DNA of 64,000 bases. It comes from Methyloversatilis sp. (GTDB lineage Bacteria; Pseudomonadota; Gammaproteobacteria; Burkholderiales; Rhodocyclaceae). The notes beneath the pieces were generated by a model. The model ran no database searches. It saw only the letters and a list, made by a program, of their open reading frames with translations, and was not told where the DNA came from. The stretch is from assembly GCA_017984755.1 (NCBI GenBank), contig JAGNYW010000002.1, positions 1 to 64,000 of the forward strand. The letters run 5' to 3'. Shown here piece after piece: positions 41,005 to 50,807 of the stretch (its first letter is position 1; every line of letters starts with the position of its first letter). Both the position numbers and the translations under genes were made by a program.

Positions 41005-41994
41005 TCAGCTGGACGTTTCGGCCTTCGGATCGCGCGACAGCAGCAGTTCGGCCGCCGTACCCGCAGCGAGCCGGCCGTCAAGCACGGCAGACACCGCCTG
41101 CGTGATCGGCATGTCCACCTGCAGGCGTTCCGCCAGCGCAGCGGCTTCGCGCGAGGTCGGCACACCTTCGGCCACGTGACCCAGCGTCGCCAGTACCTCG
41201 TCGAGCGGACGGCCTTCGGCCAGCAGCAGGCCGACGCGACGATTGCGCGACAGGTCGCCGGTGCAGGTGAGTATCAGATCGCCCATGCCGGCCAGCCCCA
41301 TGAAAGTCTGGCTTCGCCCCCCCAGCGCGACGCCGAGGCGCGCAATCTCGGCGAGACCGCGGGTGATCAGCGCGGCACGCGCATTCATGCCGAAGCCCAG
41401 GCCATCGCAGACGCCGGTGGCAATCGCCATCACATTCTTCACCGCACCGCCGACTTCGACGCCGGTGAGATCGTCGTTGGCATAGAGGCGCAACCGCGGG
41501 CTGTGCAGTGACGCCACCATCAGGCTGGCGAATTCAACGTCTTCGCTGGCGACCGTGATGGCCGTCGGCAGGCCGCGGGCGACTTCGATGGCAAAACTGG
41601 GGCCGCTGAATGCACCGCGCGCAACTTGCAGCGGCAGGATGCCGGACGCCACCTGATGCGGCAGCAGGCCGCTGCCCTGCTCGAAACCCTTGCAGGCCCA
41701 CAGCACAGCCGGAACTCCGGAGCGGGCAACCGCTTCAAGGGCCGCACGCAAACCGGAAATGGGCGTGGCGACGAGCGCCAGATCGCAACCATCCAGCGCG
41801 GCATCGGCATCACTCGATATCGCAATGCCGGACGGCAGCTCGAAATCCGGCAGATATCGCTGATTGCTGTGCGACGAACGAAGCAGCTCGGCATGCGCCG
41901 GATCGCGCGTCCACAGACGCACATCGTGGTCCGACGCATAGGCGACAGCCAGCGCGGTGCCCCACGCCCCCGCGCCAAGCACGCACAGCTTCAT
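41005..41994 (-). CDS. gpsA: Glycerol-3-phosphate dehydrogenase [NAD(P)+]
   Basis: Makes sn-glycerol-3-phosphate for phospholipids. The 329-residue protein has the nucleotide loop [12 protein letters not shown], the substrate lysine in [12 protein letters not shown], and [13 protein letters not shown]. It is the last gene of the rhodanese-grxC-secB-SH3-gpsA operon on the minus strand, a classic proteobacterial order. Confidence 0.97.
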   Translation of the reverse strand: MKLCVLGAGAWGTALAVAYASDHDVRLWTRDPAHAELLRSSHSNQRYLPDFELPSGIAISSDADAALDGCDLALVATPISGLRAALEAVARSGVPAVLWACKGFEQGSGLLPHQVASGILPLQVARGAFSGPSFAIEVARGLPTAITVASEDVEFASLMVASLHSPRLRLYANDDLTGVEVGGAVKNVMAIATGVCDGLGFGMNARAALITRGLAEIARLGVALGGRSQTFMGLAGMGDLILTCTGDLSRNRRVGLLLAEGRPLDEVLATLGHVAEGVPTSREAAALAERLQVDMPITQAVSAVLDGRLAAGTAAELLLSRDPKAETSS

Positions 41995-42010
41995 TGCGGA
42001 AAAACCCTGC

Positions 42011-42460
42011 TCAAAGCCCCCACACCTGGGAGATGCGGACGAACCCGGTCTGGCCGTCGCGATGCTTCACGCGCAGCCATCCTGCCGGCGCAGGTTCCTG
42101 AATGGGCTCGAGCAGAACGCGCCGTTCCGCTTCAAAGACAAGCGCAGCGCCATCGTCTGCAGCGATCAGCACTCGGGCACGTTCAGCCGTCACGATGACC
42201 ATGCGCTGCGGCGCCAGGACCGATGCCTCGAGCCAGGCAAGCATGCCGCCGGGTTCGCGCACCTTTACCCAGCCAGCCTGACGACGCACGACTTCGACGG
42301 GCGTCTGACGGGCGATCACGAACTGCTGGCGAGCCTGCTTCGACGGTGCGTCGTACATCACCGCAGACTCGGACAGCGAGCGGTATTCAATACCGGCCGC
42401 CTGAATGGCGGCCGGGCATGCAAGCGCGGCAAAAGCCGCAAAAGCGGCCTGCCGTATCAC
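42011..42460 (-). CDS. Exported SH3-domain protein
   Basis: A 149-residue protein with a signal peptide (1-21, [18 protein letters not shown]) and two SH3-like beta-barrel segments (about 25-80 and 85-148; [24 protein letters not shown] and [22 protein letters not shown]). Bacterial SH3 domains of this kind usually bind peptidoglycan. The ATG overlaps the secB stop by four bases. Function is unproven. Confidence 0.85.
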   Translation of the reverse strand: MIRQAAFAAFAALACPAAIQAAGIEYRSLSESAVMYDAPSKQARQQFVIARQTPVEVVRRQAGWVKVREPGGMLAWLEASVLAPQRMVIVTAERARVLIAADDGAALVFEAERRVLLEPIQEPAPAGWLRVKHRDGQTGFVRISQVWGL

Positions 42461-42933
42461 TGAACAGTCGGGCTGCTCTGGCCTTCGGCGGCCTGGGTGC
42501 GCTGCTGATAGATCGACTCGAAGTTGACCGGCGCAAGCACCACGGGCGGGAAGCCGGCGCGATTGACCGCATCGGACACGCTTTCGCGAGCATACGGGAA
42601 CAGGATCGTCGGGCAGGCGATGCCGAGGATGGGCTGCACATCTTCGGTCGGCACATTGCGGATCTGGAAAATGCCTGCCTGGCGCACTTCAACCAGGAAC
42701 ATGGTCTTTTCTTCGATCTTGGCCGTGACAGTGACGGTCAGCGTCACGTCGTAAACACCTTCCTGAACTGCCTTGCCTTCGGTCTGAAGCTGGATCTGAA
42801 CAGTCGGGTTTTCGCGCGTCAGGAAGATTTCCGGGGCATTCGGGACTTCGAGCGACAAATCCTTGACGTAGATCTTCTCGATGGAAAACACGGGGCCCGT
42901 GGGCTGTTGGGGTTGCACTGCTTCTTCGGCCAT
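42457..42933 (-). CDS. secB: Export chaperone SecB
   Basis: Tetrameric chaperone that keeps preproteins unfolded and hands them to SecA. The 158-residue protein has the family core [19 protein letters not shown] and the C-terminal [29 protein letters not shown]. The ATG at 42933 is preferred; a frame extension upstream runs into the gap after grxC. It lies between grxC and the SH3 protein. Confidence 0.97.
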   Translation of the reverse strand: MAEEAVQPQQPTGPVFSIEKIYVKDLSLEVPNAPEIFLTRENPTVQIQLQTEGKAVQEGVYDVTLTVTVTAKIEEKTMFLVEVRQAGIFQIRNVPTEDVQPILGIACPTILFPYARESVSDAVNRAGFPPVVLAPVNFESIYQQRTQAAEGQSSPTVQ

Positions 42934-42977
42934 TTTTCGCTTCTCGGTTGGTGGAATTAACGCTGCAAAGCCCGGAA

Positions 42978-43235
42978 TCAAGCCTGCAGCAAGGGATCCA
43001 GCTTGCCATCGCGGTCGAGTGCATGAAGATCATCGCACCCGCCCACATGGAAATCGTCGATGTAAATCTGCGGCACGGTGCGTCGCCCCGTCCGCTCCAT
43101 CATTTCTGCACGCCGCTCCGGATCGGTGTCGATACGCACCTTCTCGATGTCCGTCACGCCCTTGGACAGGAGCAGGCGCTCCGCCTGCGAGCAGTATGGG
43201 CAAAATCCGCTTGTATACATCAGGACGTGTGCCAT
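42978..43235 (-). CDS. grxC: Glutaredoxin 3
   Basis: An 85-residue thioltransferase with the redox motif CPYC (12-15), the cis-proline TVPQIYIDD and the GGCDDL glutathione-binding segment. It uses glutathione to reduce disulfides. It is 4 bases downstream of the rhodanese gene. Confidence 0.96.
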   Translation of the reverse strand: MAHVLMYTSGFCPYCSQAERLLLSKGVTDIEKVRIDTDPERRAEMMERTGRRTVPQIYIDDFHVGGCDDLHALDRDGKLDPLLQA

Positions 43236-43239
43236 CGCA

Positions 43240-43650
43240 TCACTTCTTTGCAAGGGGGAGACCCGCCTGTTCCCAGGCACCCAGACCGCCATCGAGTGCG
43301 AACACCTTCTCGAAGCCTGCCTTGCGCAATGCCGCACAGGCGCTGGCCGAACGGTTGCCGCTGGTGCAGGTGACGATGACGGGGCGCTGCCTGAACTTCG
43401 CCAGTTCGTCAAGGCGCGTCGCGATCTGACCGGCCGGAATGTTGCGGGCACCGTTGATGTGACCTTTCGACCATTCGGCCTGTTCCCGCACATCGACCAC
43501 CTGCGCGTCCTCGCGATTGATCAGCTGGGTGGCCTGAGCCGGCGACAACCGTGGCCCGGACATGCGCTCGCGAACGGTGATGATGACGAGGCCGACCGCA
43601 CTCATGAGCGCAGTGATGACCCAGATATAGTTCTCTGTAACGAATTCCAT
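43240..43650 (-). CDS. Membrane-anchored rhodanese-like protein
   Basis: A 136-residue protein: an N-terminal transmembrane segment (about 8-25, WVITALMSAVGLVIITV) and one rhodanese domain with the active loop CTSGNRS, whose cysteine accepts sulfane sulfur. It is first in the grxC-secB-gpsA operon. The equivalent E. coli gene is yibN. It is divergent from gpmA across 265 bases. That gap holds a small inverted repeat (AAAAT-GCCG-ATTTT near 43811-43824) of unknown role. Confidence 0.92.
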   Translation of the reverse strand: MEFVTENYIWVITALMSAVGLVIITVRERMSGPRLSPAQATQLINREDAQVVDVREQAEWSKGHINGARNIPAGQIATRLDELAKFRQRPVIVTCTSGNRSASACAALRKAGFEKVFALDGGLGAWEQAGLPLAKK

Positions 43651-43915
43651 TGGATGAGTCTGAAACCTGTGTTGTGGTCTGAACGAAGAGCAATTCCGCA
43701 GGAACGCCGGGGTGTATCCGGGGGCACGACTCGTCATGCCGTCGGACGCATGAGTTCCGAAACGCCCGGGTGTGTCGATTTTTTACGGGGCTGCGGGAAG
43801 CTTTTTCTGGGAAAATGCCGATTTTAGCCCAAGCGCGGCCTGCCCACCTACAGACCACGAGTCTGCAGCGCACCGGGGTGCTCAGGGAAGCCGCGCGAAA
43901 CATAGAACCCATCAC

Positions 43916-44734
43916 ATGCACAAGCTCGTTCTGCTGCGCCACGGCGAATCCGTCTGGAACAAGGAAAACCGCTTCACCGGCTGGACCGACGTCGGTCTGA
44001 CCGAAAAAGGCGAAATCGAGGCGCGCGAAGCGGGCCGGCTGCTGCTGCGCGAGGCCTACCGCTTCGATGTTGCATTCACGTCGGTGCTCAAGCGCGCGAA
44101 CAAGACACTGTATGTCGCACTCGAGCAGATGAACCTGATGTGGATTCCGATACGCCCGAGCTGGCGCCTCAACGAGCGCCACTATGGCGCGCTGCAGGGC
44201 CTGGACAAGGCGCAGACGGCACAGAAATTCGGCGAAGACCAGGTGCTCGTCTGGCGCCGCTCCTACGATACGCCGCCACCGGCGCTGGACGAGGACGATC
44301 CGCGGCTCGATCGCCGGAATCCGCGCTACGCCGAGGTGCCGAACGACGAATTTCCGCGCACCGAATGTCTGAAGGACACCGTCGCACGCGTCCTGCCGTT
44401 CTGGAATGACCAGATCGCCCCACAGATCCGCAGCGGCAAGAGTGTGCTCATCGTCGCCCACGGCAACAGCCTGCGCGCACTGATCAAATATCTGGACAAC
44501 GTGTCGGAAAAGGACATCCTCGGCCTGAACATTCCCACGGCCCAGCCGCTGGTGTACGAACTGGATGACGATCTGAAGCCGATCCGCCATTACTACCTGG
44601 GTGACCAGGAAGCGATCAAGGCCGCCATCGATGCGGTCGCCAACCAGAGCCGGGCCGTGCCGCAACGCCAGCGCCCGCCGATACCCGGCACCGAGGAAGC
44701 GCAGACCGAACAGCGTTCGCCGTGGATGGAGTGA
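43916..44734 (+). CDS. gpmA: 2,3-bisphosphoglycerate-dependent phosphoglycerate mutase
   Basis: Interconverts 3- and 2-phosphoglycerate in glycolysis. The phosphohistidine motif [18 protein letters not shown] is at the N-terminus and the second active-site histidine lies in [12 protein letters not shown]. At 272 residues it is longer than E. coli GpmA because of a 25-residue Pro/Gln-rich C-terminal tail. The end overlaps the start of envC. Confidence 0.96.
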   Translation: MHKLVLLRHGESVWNKENRFTGWTDVGLTEKGEIEAREAGRLLLREAYRFDVAFTSVLKRANKTLYVALEQMNLMWIPIRPSWRLNERHYGALQGLDKAQTAQKFGEDQVLVWRRSYDTPPPALDEDDPRLDRRNPRYAEVPNDEFPRTECLKDTVARVLPFWNDQIAPQIRSGKSVLIVAHGNSLRALIKYLDNVSEKDILGLNIPTAQPLVYELDDDLKPIRHYYLGDQEAIKAAIDAVANQSRAVPQRQRPPIPGTEEAQTEQRSPWME

Positions 44735-45948
44735 GGGGCTGGGTCACCGGCATCCTGTTGGGCGTGCTGAGCGGAGCATCGTTCGCGGAGCGTGCAGTCC
44801 AGTCGGGTCCTGAACAGCTGCGTGAGCTGCAGCAGCGCATGGAAGCCCTGCGCGACGAGCTGAACCAGTCCGAATCGGCCCAGCGCGAAGCGCGCGACGA
44901 ACTGCGCGCTTCGGAAAAATCCATCTCGGACGCCACTCGCGCGCTGCGCAACATCAGTTCGCAGCGCAAGGAAGTCGAAGCGGCACTCGTACATACCCGT
45001 CGCGACATCGCTGCGGGTGAAGAAAAACTCGCCATCCAGCAGGCCCGGTTGACGCGCCTGCTGCGCGGCCATCAGCGCACCGGCGAGGCCGACGCGCTGC
45101 GCCACCTGCTTTCGGGCAGCGACCCGAACCAGAGCGCACGCGATCTGCATTACCTGCGCAGCCTGTCGCGCAGCCAGCTCGCCCTGATGAACAATCACCG
45201 CGATGCACTCGCATCCCAACGGGAACTGCTTGCACGTCAGGATGTGCAACTGGAGCAACTGCGCGTGCTCGAGGGCGAACGCGAACTGGAACGCAAGCGG
45301 CTGGCGTCTGAACATGATGTCCGGCGCAAGGTACTGGAACGCATTTCCACCCAGCTGCGCACGGAACGTCGCGAACTGGCGACACTCAAGCGCGACGAGG
45401 CGAGACTGAGCCGGTTGATCGAGGCACTGTCGAAGAAGAGCGTTCGCACACCGTCACCGGACAGTGGCAAAACCCCGGCAGGGACGGAAACGCCTCGCGG
45501 CTCCGGGGACAGCGGGCCTGTCGTGCGGTCGGTTCCGATCGATCATGGCGGTCAGCCCTTCCTCAAACTGCGCGGAAAGCTGCCCTGGCCGGCGAGTGGA
45601 GAACTTGCACGGCGCTTCGGTGCCCAAGGCGGCGAAGGCGGGACACCGCTGCGCGGTATCTTCATCCGGGCGGCAGCCGGAGACGTCAGGTCGGTGGCCG
45701 CCGGCACCGTGGTCTTCGCAGACTGGTTGCGCGGTTTCGGCAACCTCATCATCGTGGATCACGGCGATCACTACCTGAGCATCTATGGCAACAACGAAGC
45801 CCTTCTGAAGCAGGTGGGTGCAGCCGTGAAAAGTGGCGAGAACATCGCTTCGATCGGCAGCAGCGGTGGGGCTCTGGAATCAGGTTTATACTTTGAATTG
45901 CGGCATCAGGGGCAGGCGCTGGATCCCTTGAAATGGGTGTCCCGCTAG
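44722..45948 (+). CDS. envC: EnvC-like murein hydrolase activator
   Basis: A 408-residue periplasmic protein: a short signal (about 1-22), a long coiled coil (about 30-245), a Pro/Ser linker and a C-terminal LytM (M23) domain. The catalytic HxGxD zinc motif is replaced by [11 protein letters not shown], as in EnvC, so the domain is not an active peptidase and should activate amidases at the division septum. The GTG at 44722 is taken; a GTG at 44731 overlapping the gpmA stop is an alternative. Confidence 0.92.
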   Translation: MDGVRGWVTGILLGVLSGASFAERAVQSGPEQLRELQQRMEALRDELNQSESAQREARDELRASEKSISDATRALRNISSQRKEVEAALVHTRRDIAAGEEKLAIQQARLTRLLRGHQRTGEADALRHLLSGSDPNQSARDLHYLRSLSRSQLALMNNHRDALASQRELLARQDVQLEQLRVLEGERELERKRLASEHDVRRKVLERISTQLRTERRELATLKRDEARLSRLIEALSKKSVRTPSPDSGKTPAGTETPRGSGDSGPVVRSVPIDHGGQPFLKLRGKLPWPASGELARRFGAQGGEGGTPLRGIFIRAAAGDVRSVAAGTVVFADWLRGFGNLIIVDHGDHYLSIYGNNEALLKQVGAAVKSGENIASIGSSGGALESGLYFELRHQGQALDPLKWVSR

Positions 45949-45981
45949 CCTTCCAGCCGACATACACGCGGAGTGCTTTCG

Positions 45982-47370
45982 ATGCAAAAGAAGCTGCAGC
46001 AAACCGGGCTGGTCATGATTGGGCTATGCGCCGGCGTGCTGATCAGTCTGAATTTCTCCGCCAATGCCAACAAGTCGATCGGTGCATCCCTGCCGGTCGA
46101 GGAATTGCGCCAGTTCGCCGATGTGCTGAACGCGGTGAAAGCCGGCTACGTCGAGCCGGTCGATGACAAGAAACTGATAACGCATGCCATCAGCGGCATG
46201 CTGTCCGGCCTCGATCCGCATTCGGCCTACCTCGACCAGGATGCATTCAAGGATCTCCAGGCGGGGACGCAGGGCGAATTCGGCGGTCTGGGCATCGAAG
46301 TCGGCATGGAAGACGGTTTCGTCAAAGTCGTCTCGCCGATAGAGGACACCCCGGCGTTCCGCGCCGGCATCAAGCCGGGCGATCTCATAATCAAACTGGA
46401 CGACACGTCGACCAAGGGACTGACTTTGGGCGATGCAGTCAAGCGCATGCGCGGCAAGCCGAATACCAGCATCCGTCTGACCATCGCTCGCAAGGGTGAA
46501 AACACGCCGATCGAGGTCACGCTGACGCGCGAAGTCATCAAGGTGCAGAGCGTGAAATCGAAGCTGGTCGAACCCGGCTACGGTTATCTTCGACTGACCC
46601 AGTTCCAGGAACAGAGCGCGGAAGATCTCGCCAAGCACATCGGCAAGCTCTACAAGGACGGCGAACTGAAGGGGTTGGTGCTCGACCTGCGCAACGATCC
46701 GGGTGGTCTGTTGCATGGCGCCGTCGGCGTGTCGGCGGCCTTCCTGCCACCGAAGGCGCTCGTCGTATCGACCGATGGGCGCACCGAAGACGCCAAGCGT
46801 CGCTTCGTTGCTTCGCCTGAAGACTACCTGCGCGGCACGCGTGATGACTTCCTGCAGGCCTTGCCTGCAGGCGCGAAGAGCGTGCCGCTGGTGGTGCTGG
46901 TGAATTCCGGATCGGCATCGGCGTCGGAAATCGTGGCCGGTGCGCTGCAGGACCACAAGCGCGCGGTCATCATGGGCACGCAGACCTTCGGCAAGGGCTC
47001 GGTTCAGACCATCATGCCGCTGGCCAACAACACCGCGATCAAGCTGACGACGGCGCGCTACTACACGCCGAACGGCCGCTCGATCCAGGCCAAGGGCATC
47101 GTGCCGGACATCGTGGTCGAAGAGACGGCCAACGGTACGACCGGCCTGCGTCTGCGCGAGGCGGATCTCGATCGCCACCTCGACAACGACCGTGAGGGCG
47201 AAAAGAAGTCTGCGAAACAGGAAGCCGGCGCGGCAAGCAAGCCCGCGGCCGGCAAGGACGGTGAAGACGACGCGGCAGAAGCGCCGTTCGAATTCGCCAC
47301 GAAAACCGACTATCAATTCACTCAGGCCCTCAATCTTCTGAAGGGCCTGCAGATCATGCAGAAGAACTGA
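45982..47370 (+). CDS. Carboxy-terminal processing protease (S41)
   Basis: A 462-residue periplasmic or membrane-anchored serine protease. It has an N-terminal hydrophobic anchor (about 8-28), a PDZ domain (about 95-170, EFGGLGIEV), and an S41 catalytic domain with the Ser in NSGSASASEI and the Lys in FGKGSVQT. A charged Lys/Asp/Ala insert lies near residues 395-435. The ATG at 45982 has GGAG 8 bases upstream. The gpmA-envC-ctp order is conserved in Betaproteobacteria, linking it to cell-wall control. Confidence 0.96.
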   Translation: MQKKLQQTGLVMIGLCAGVLISLNFSANANKSIGASLPVEELRQFADVLNAVKAGYVEPVDDKKLITHAISGMLSGLDPHSAYLDQDAFKDLQAGTQGEFGGLGIEVGMEDGFVKVVSPIEDTPAFRAGIKPGDLIIKLDDTSTKGLTLGDAVKRMRGKPNTSIRLTIARKGENTPIEVTLTREVIKVQSVKSKLVEPGYGYLRLTQFQEQSAEDLAKHIGKLYKDGELKGLVLDLRNDPGGLLHGAVGVSAAFLPPKALVVSTDGRTEDAKRRFVASPEDYLRGTRDDFLQALPAGAKSVPLVVLVNSGSASASEIVAGALQDHKRAVIMGTQTFGKGSVQTIMPLANNTAIKLTTARYYTPNGRSIQAKGIVPDIVVEETANGTTGLRLREADLDRHLDNDREGEKKSAKQEAGAASKPAAGKDGEDDAAEAPFEFATKTDYQFTQALNLLKGLQIMQKN

Positions 47371-47446
47371 TACCCGGACTTCGCGGACCGCGCAGGGCTG
47401 CCTCACGCACCCTGCGCCAGCGCGTGCCGGACGAAGGAGCTGATCA

Positions 47447-47908
47447 ATGGCCGCGCATGCAAGTCAGCGTCGTTTCGGCAGGGAACACCGCGCACCCAGA
47501 AAACCCGGTTATGGTCCGCAGGCCGGACTGATGAAGCATCGCGAACTGCGATTCTCGACAGACGGTTTCGAGCGCATCGATGAAGCAGGCCGCTTTCTGA
47601 CGGCACTGAGCAACGTTACCGTGACCGGTCGGCGCGGACGTGCGCTTGCCATCGAATACAGCCTTGCCGAACACAGTTTTCGCCGCATCGAAAAACTGTT
47701 GCGTACCCGGGGGTTTCTGCTCGACGCATCATTCTCGATGCGGCTGATCCGCGCCGTACTCTATTTCTGCGAAGACACGCAGATGCGCAACCTGCGCCAG
47801 CCGGAGCGACTGATCAAGAAATCGAACGAAATCTACGTCAAGGCCTGGCAGCACCACCCGCACGGTGATCACGACGACACTCCGACGGAACTGCGCGAAT
47901 ACCGCTGA
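47447..47908 (+). CDS. Conserved protein of unknown function
   Basis: A 153-residue soluble protein with no signal or membrane span and no motif I recognise. The first 28 residues are basic (RRFGREHRAPRKPGYG); the rest is mixed alpha/beta. The start at 47447 is supported by AAGGAG 7 bases upstream; an ATG at 47531 would drop the basic tail. It lies between ctp and the MoeB/ThiF-like gene, so it may belong with either, but nothing in its sequence points to a function. Confidence 0.75.
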   Translation: MAAHASQRRFGREHRAPRKPGYGPQAGLMKHRELRFSTDGFERIDEAGRFLTALSNVTVTGRRGRALAIEYSLAEHSFRRIEKLLRTRGFLLDASFSMRLIRAVLYFCEDTQMRNLRQPERLIKKSNEIYVKAWQHHPHGDHDDTPTELREYR

Positions 47909-47976
47909 CCCGCCGACAAAAACCCCGCGTCTGTCATGTCTCCGCCATCGGCAGACGCCTCCGCCCGACCAAATAC

Positions 47977-48729
47977 ATGAATGACCAGCAACTTCTGCGC
48001 TACAGCAGGCACATCCTGCTCGACCAGATCGGCATCGAGGGGCAGGAACGACTCCTTGCCTCGCGCGCACTGATCGTCGGCGCCGGTGGTCTGGGCTGCC
48101 CGGCGGCACTCTACATGGCTGCTGCGGGGGTCGGGACGCTGGTCATCGTCGATGACGACGAGGTCGATCTGACCAACCTCCAGCGTCAGGTATTGCATCG
48201 CGAAGTGTCGGTCGGACAGGCCAAGGTAGAATCTGCACGCCGATCTCTGCTCGAAATCAATCCGGGGATCGACGTGATCGCGCTCAGGCAGCGGCTGGAG
48301 GGTGAAGCATTGATGACCGAGGTCACCGCCGCCGACGTCGTACTCGACTGCAGCGACAACTTCGCCACCCGCCACGCCATCAACCGCGCCTGCGTCGCGG
48401 CGCGCACGCCGCTGGTGTCGGGCGCGGCCATCCGCTTCGACGGTCAGGTATCCGTATTCGACAGCCGCGATGCGGAATCACCCTGCTACCACTGCCTTTT
48501 TCCGGAAGACGGCGAATCGGACGAAGTGCGCTGCGCAGTGATGGGCGTATTCGCGCCACTGACCGGCATCATTGGTTCCGTCCAGGCAGCCGAAGCCCTG
48601 AAGCTGCTGGCTCAGACCGGTCGCTCTCTCGCCGGTCGCCTGCTGCTGCTCGATTCGCTGGGGATGGAATGGCGCAGCATCGCGCTGCCGCGCGACCCGG
48701 CCTGCGAGGTCTGCGGCAACCGAACCTGA
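47977..48729 (+). CDS. moeB: MoeB/ThiF-family adenylyltransferase (HesA/MoeB)
   Basis: Activates the C-terminal glycine of a ubiquitin-like sulfur carrier (MoaD or ThiS) by adenylation. The 250-residue protein has the ATP loop GAGGLGCPAA, RxxxR region QRQVLHR, LDCSDNFATRH, and the structural zinc CxxC pair (CYHC and CEVC near the end). Without a linked moaD or thiS its carrier cannot be told, so ThiF is possible. Confidence 0.9.
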   Translation: MNDQQLLRYSRHILLDQIGIEGQERLLASRALIVGAGGLGCPAALYMAAAGVGTLVIVDDDEVDLTNLQRQVLHREVSVGQAKVESARRSLLEINPGIDVIALRQRLEGEALMTEVTAADVVLDCSDNFATRHAINRACVAARTPLVSGAAIRFDGQVSVFDSRDAESPCYHCLFPEDGESDEVRCAVMGVFAPLTGIIGSVQAAEALKLLAQTGRSLAGRLLLLDSLGMEWRSIALPRDPACEVCGNRT

Positions 48730-48813
48730 ACTGACTGAGTCTCGGGATCCAGCCAGTCCATCGGGCGAAAAAGCTTCAGTACGTCGCCCGCGCGATGCCA
48801 CTCCTGCCTTGCC

Positions 48814-48834
48814 TCTTGAATCTTGCGTCTTGCA
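48814..48834. repeat. Short tandem heptamer (three copies)
   Basis: TCTTGAA, TCTTGCG and TCTTGCA lie head to tail, followed by a partial TCTG, in the gap between two convergent genes. The copies differ only in the last two bases. No role is visible. Confidence 0.6.
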
Positions 48835-48840
48835 TCTGCC

Positions 48841-50163
48841 TCAATGCAGCTTGACGTGCGGTTCGGTGCTCTGCTTGATGACGCGCGCCAGCGCATCGAT
48901 CGAACTCTTGATCCAGCCGTGCAGGGCGATCTGGTGCATCTGGTAGAGCGAGCGGTACATCATGCGCGCGATCAGACCTTCGATGAACATGCTTCCGCCG
49001 ATCACACCACCCATCAGATTGCCGGTGGCCCCGCTCTTGCCGAGCGACACCAGTGACCCGAAATCCTTGTATCGGAAAGGTCCGGGGTCCGCCTTGCCGA
49101 ACAAGCGCATGTCGAAAATCCTGACCAGATAGCTGGCCTGCTGATGCGCCGCCTGCGCACGGGGCGGAATCGTGCCTTCGCCGCCGATCCAGGTGCAGGC
49201 AGCACAGTCGCCGAACGAGAACACGTCCGGATCGCGCGTGGTGGTCAGGTGATCATCGACCACCAGCTGGTTGATGCGGTTCGATTCGAGCCCGCCGAAA
49301 CCGGCCAGCATGTTGGGCGCCTTGATGCCGGCCGCCCACACCATGAGGTCGGCACGAATGAAGTGACCGCTGGCCGTGGAAAGACCTTCCCGGGTCACTT
49401 CGCTGACCCGCTCAGCCTTCAGTACATCGATGCCCATGCCGCGCAGCAGCTTTTCCACTTCACCCGAAATACGGTCGGACAGGGCAGGCAGGATGCGGTC
49501 CGCCGCCTCGATCAGCGTGATGCGCACATCCTGCTTCGGATCCATGCGATGCACGCCGAAGGCGCGCAGCACGCGGCTGGTATGACGCAGTTCCGCCGAC
49601 AGTTCCACGCCGGTGGCGCCCGCGCCGATGATGGCGATGGAAACCTCATGCGACTCGCCGCGTTCGGCACGTGCATCCGCGCGCATGCATGCCGCGACGA
49701 GCTTCTGCCGGAAGCGCTCCGCGTCATACGTGGTATCGAGCGCCATGGTGTACTGGTCCGCCCCCGCAATGCCGAAGGTATTCACAGTGCTCCCGACGGC
49801 AACGACCAGATAGTCGTAATGCAGTGCGCGCGCCGGCAGCATCGGTTCGCCGTCGAGGTCGGCCACCGCCTCGATATGGATGGTCTTGCTCTCGCGATCG
49901 ATCGCCGTCATGCGGCCGAGCTGGAACTCGAAGCCGTGCCAGCGCGCCTGGGCCACATATTCGAGCCGGTGCATGTGCAGATCCATGCGGCCTGCGGCGA
50001 CTTCGTGCAGGTGAGGCTTCCATATATGGATGGGTGACGCATCGACGAGCACGATTTCAGCCAGCCCCTTCACGCCATGGCGATCACCCAGTCGGGTGAC
50101 CAGCTCGAGGCCGCCGGCACCGCCGCCGACCACCACGATGACCGGCTTGTTCATAGTGTTCAT
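48841..50163 (-). CDS. ndh: Type II NADH dehydrogenase (NDH-2)
   Basis: A 440-residue single-subunit NADH:quinone oxidoreductase that does not pump protons. It has an N-terminal FAD loop VVGGGAGGLEL, a second NADH loop IIGAGATGVELSAEL, and an FAD-binding FSFGDCAAC. The C-terminal amphipathic region (about 385-420) would hold it to the membrane. ATG at 50163 or 50154. A GAGGA sits just before the first. Confidence 0.92.
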   Translation of the reverse strand: MNTMNKPVIVVVGGGAGGLELVTRLGDRHGVKGLAEIVLVDASPIHIWKPHLHEVAAGRMDLHMHRLEYVAQARWHGFEFQLGRMTAIDRESKTIHIEAVADLDGEPMLPARALHYDYLVVAVGSTVNTFGIAGADQYTMALDTTYDAERFRQKLVAACMRADARAERGESHEVSIAIIGAGATGVELSAELRHTSRVLRAFGVHRMDPKQDVRITLIEAADRILPALSDRISGEVEKLLRGMGIDVLKAERVSEVTREGLSTASGHFIRADLMVWAAGIKAPNMLAGFGGLESNRINQLVVDDHLTTTRDPDVFSFGDCAACTWIGGEGTIPPRAQAAHQQASYLVRIFDMRLFGKADPGPFRYKDFGSLVSLGKSGATGNLMGGVIGGSMFIEGLIARMMYRSLYQMHQIALHGWIKSSIDALARVIKQSTEPHVKLH

Positions 50164-50282
50164 GCTTCCTCGGAGGGTGACGCACCGTCGCGCGATGCGT
50201 CCATTGTCCTATAGCCTCCGCTGCTTGTGCAGACGCGCAGCTTGTGTGCGCCGTTCATGCAACAGCTCGCCCGCAGACTTTT

Positions 50283-50762
50283 TCAGCGATGGCGCAGCGA
50301 CAGCAGGACGGATATCAGCGTGAGCGTCACCAGCCACAGCAGGGACCACTCGGGGATGTCGAGCTTGAAGATGGGCGGCAGCTTCGCGCCGCAGGCGCCG
50401 TCGGCAAAGAACACCTGCGGAAGCCACTGCGCGGGCGGCAGGCTGTTCACGAAGTCTTCGACCGGATCCAGGCCGCAGCTGACGCTCGGGTTGTACAGCA
50501 CATACACATGACGACCGGCGACGGCAGCGCCTGCTGCAGCCACCAGACCGGACAGCCACAATCCGCTGCGTGCCAGCGGACCGCTGAACAGACCGCTGAG
50601 CATCAGGAACAGGCCGGTGCCGGCGAATGCGTAGCGCTGAAGGATGCACAGTGGGCACGGAGCAAGGCGTTCCACATGCTGCAGATAGAGCGCGTAGGCA
50701 ACAAGGCCGAAGCAGATGTAGGACAGGAGGAACAGCAGGCGCGTACGGGCGAGAGGAGTCAT
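50283..50762 (-). CDS. dsbB: Disulfide bond formation protein B
   Basis: A 159-residue membrane protein that reoxidises DsbA and passes electrons to quinone. It has four transmembrane spans, the first redox pair CPLC (36-39) and the second pair in the second periplasmic loop (C96 and C123). No dsbA is adjacent. It stands alone between hslU and ndh. Confidence 0.95.
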   Translation of the reverse strand: MTPLARTRLLFLLSYICFGLVAYALYLQHVERLAPCPLCILQRYAFAGTGLFLMLSGLFSGPLARSGLWLSGLVAAAGAAVAGRHVYVLYNPSVSCGLDPVEDFVNSLPPAQWLPQVFFADGACGAKLPPIFKLDIPEWSLLWLVTLTLISVLLSLRHR

Positions 50763-50807
50763 CGGGAGCTTGAGGTGGGAATCAGTGCGGCGAAAAGCGG
50801 GTATCGC

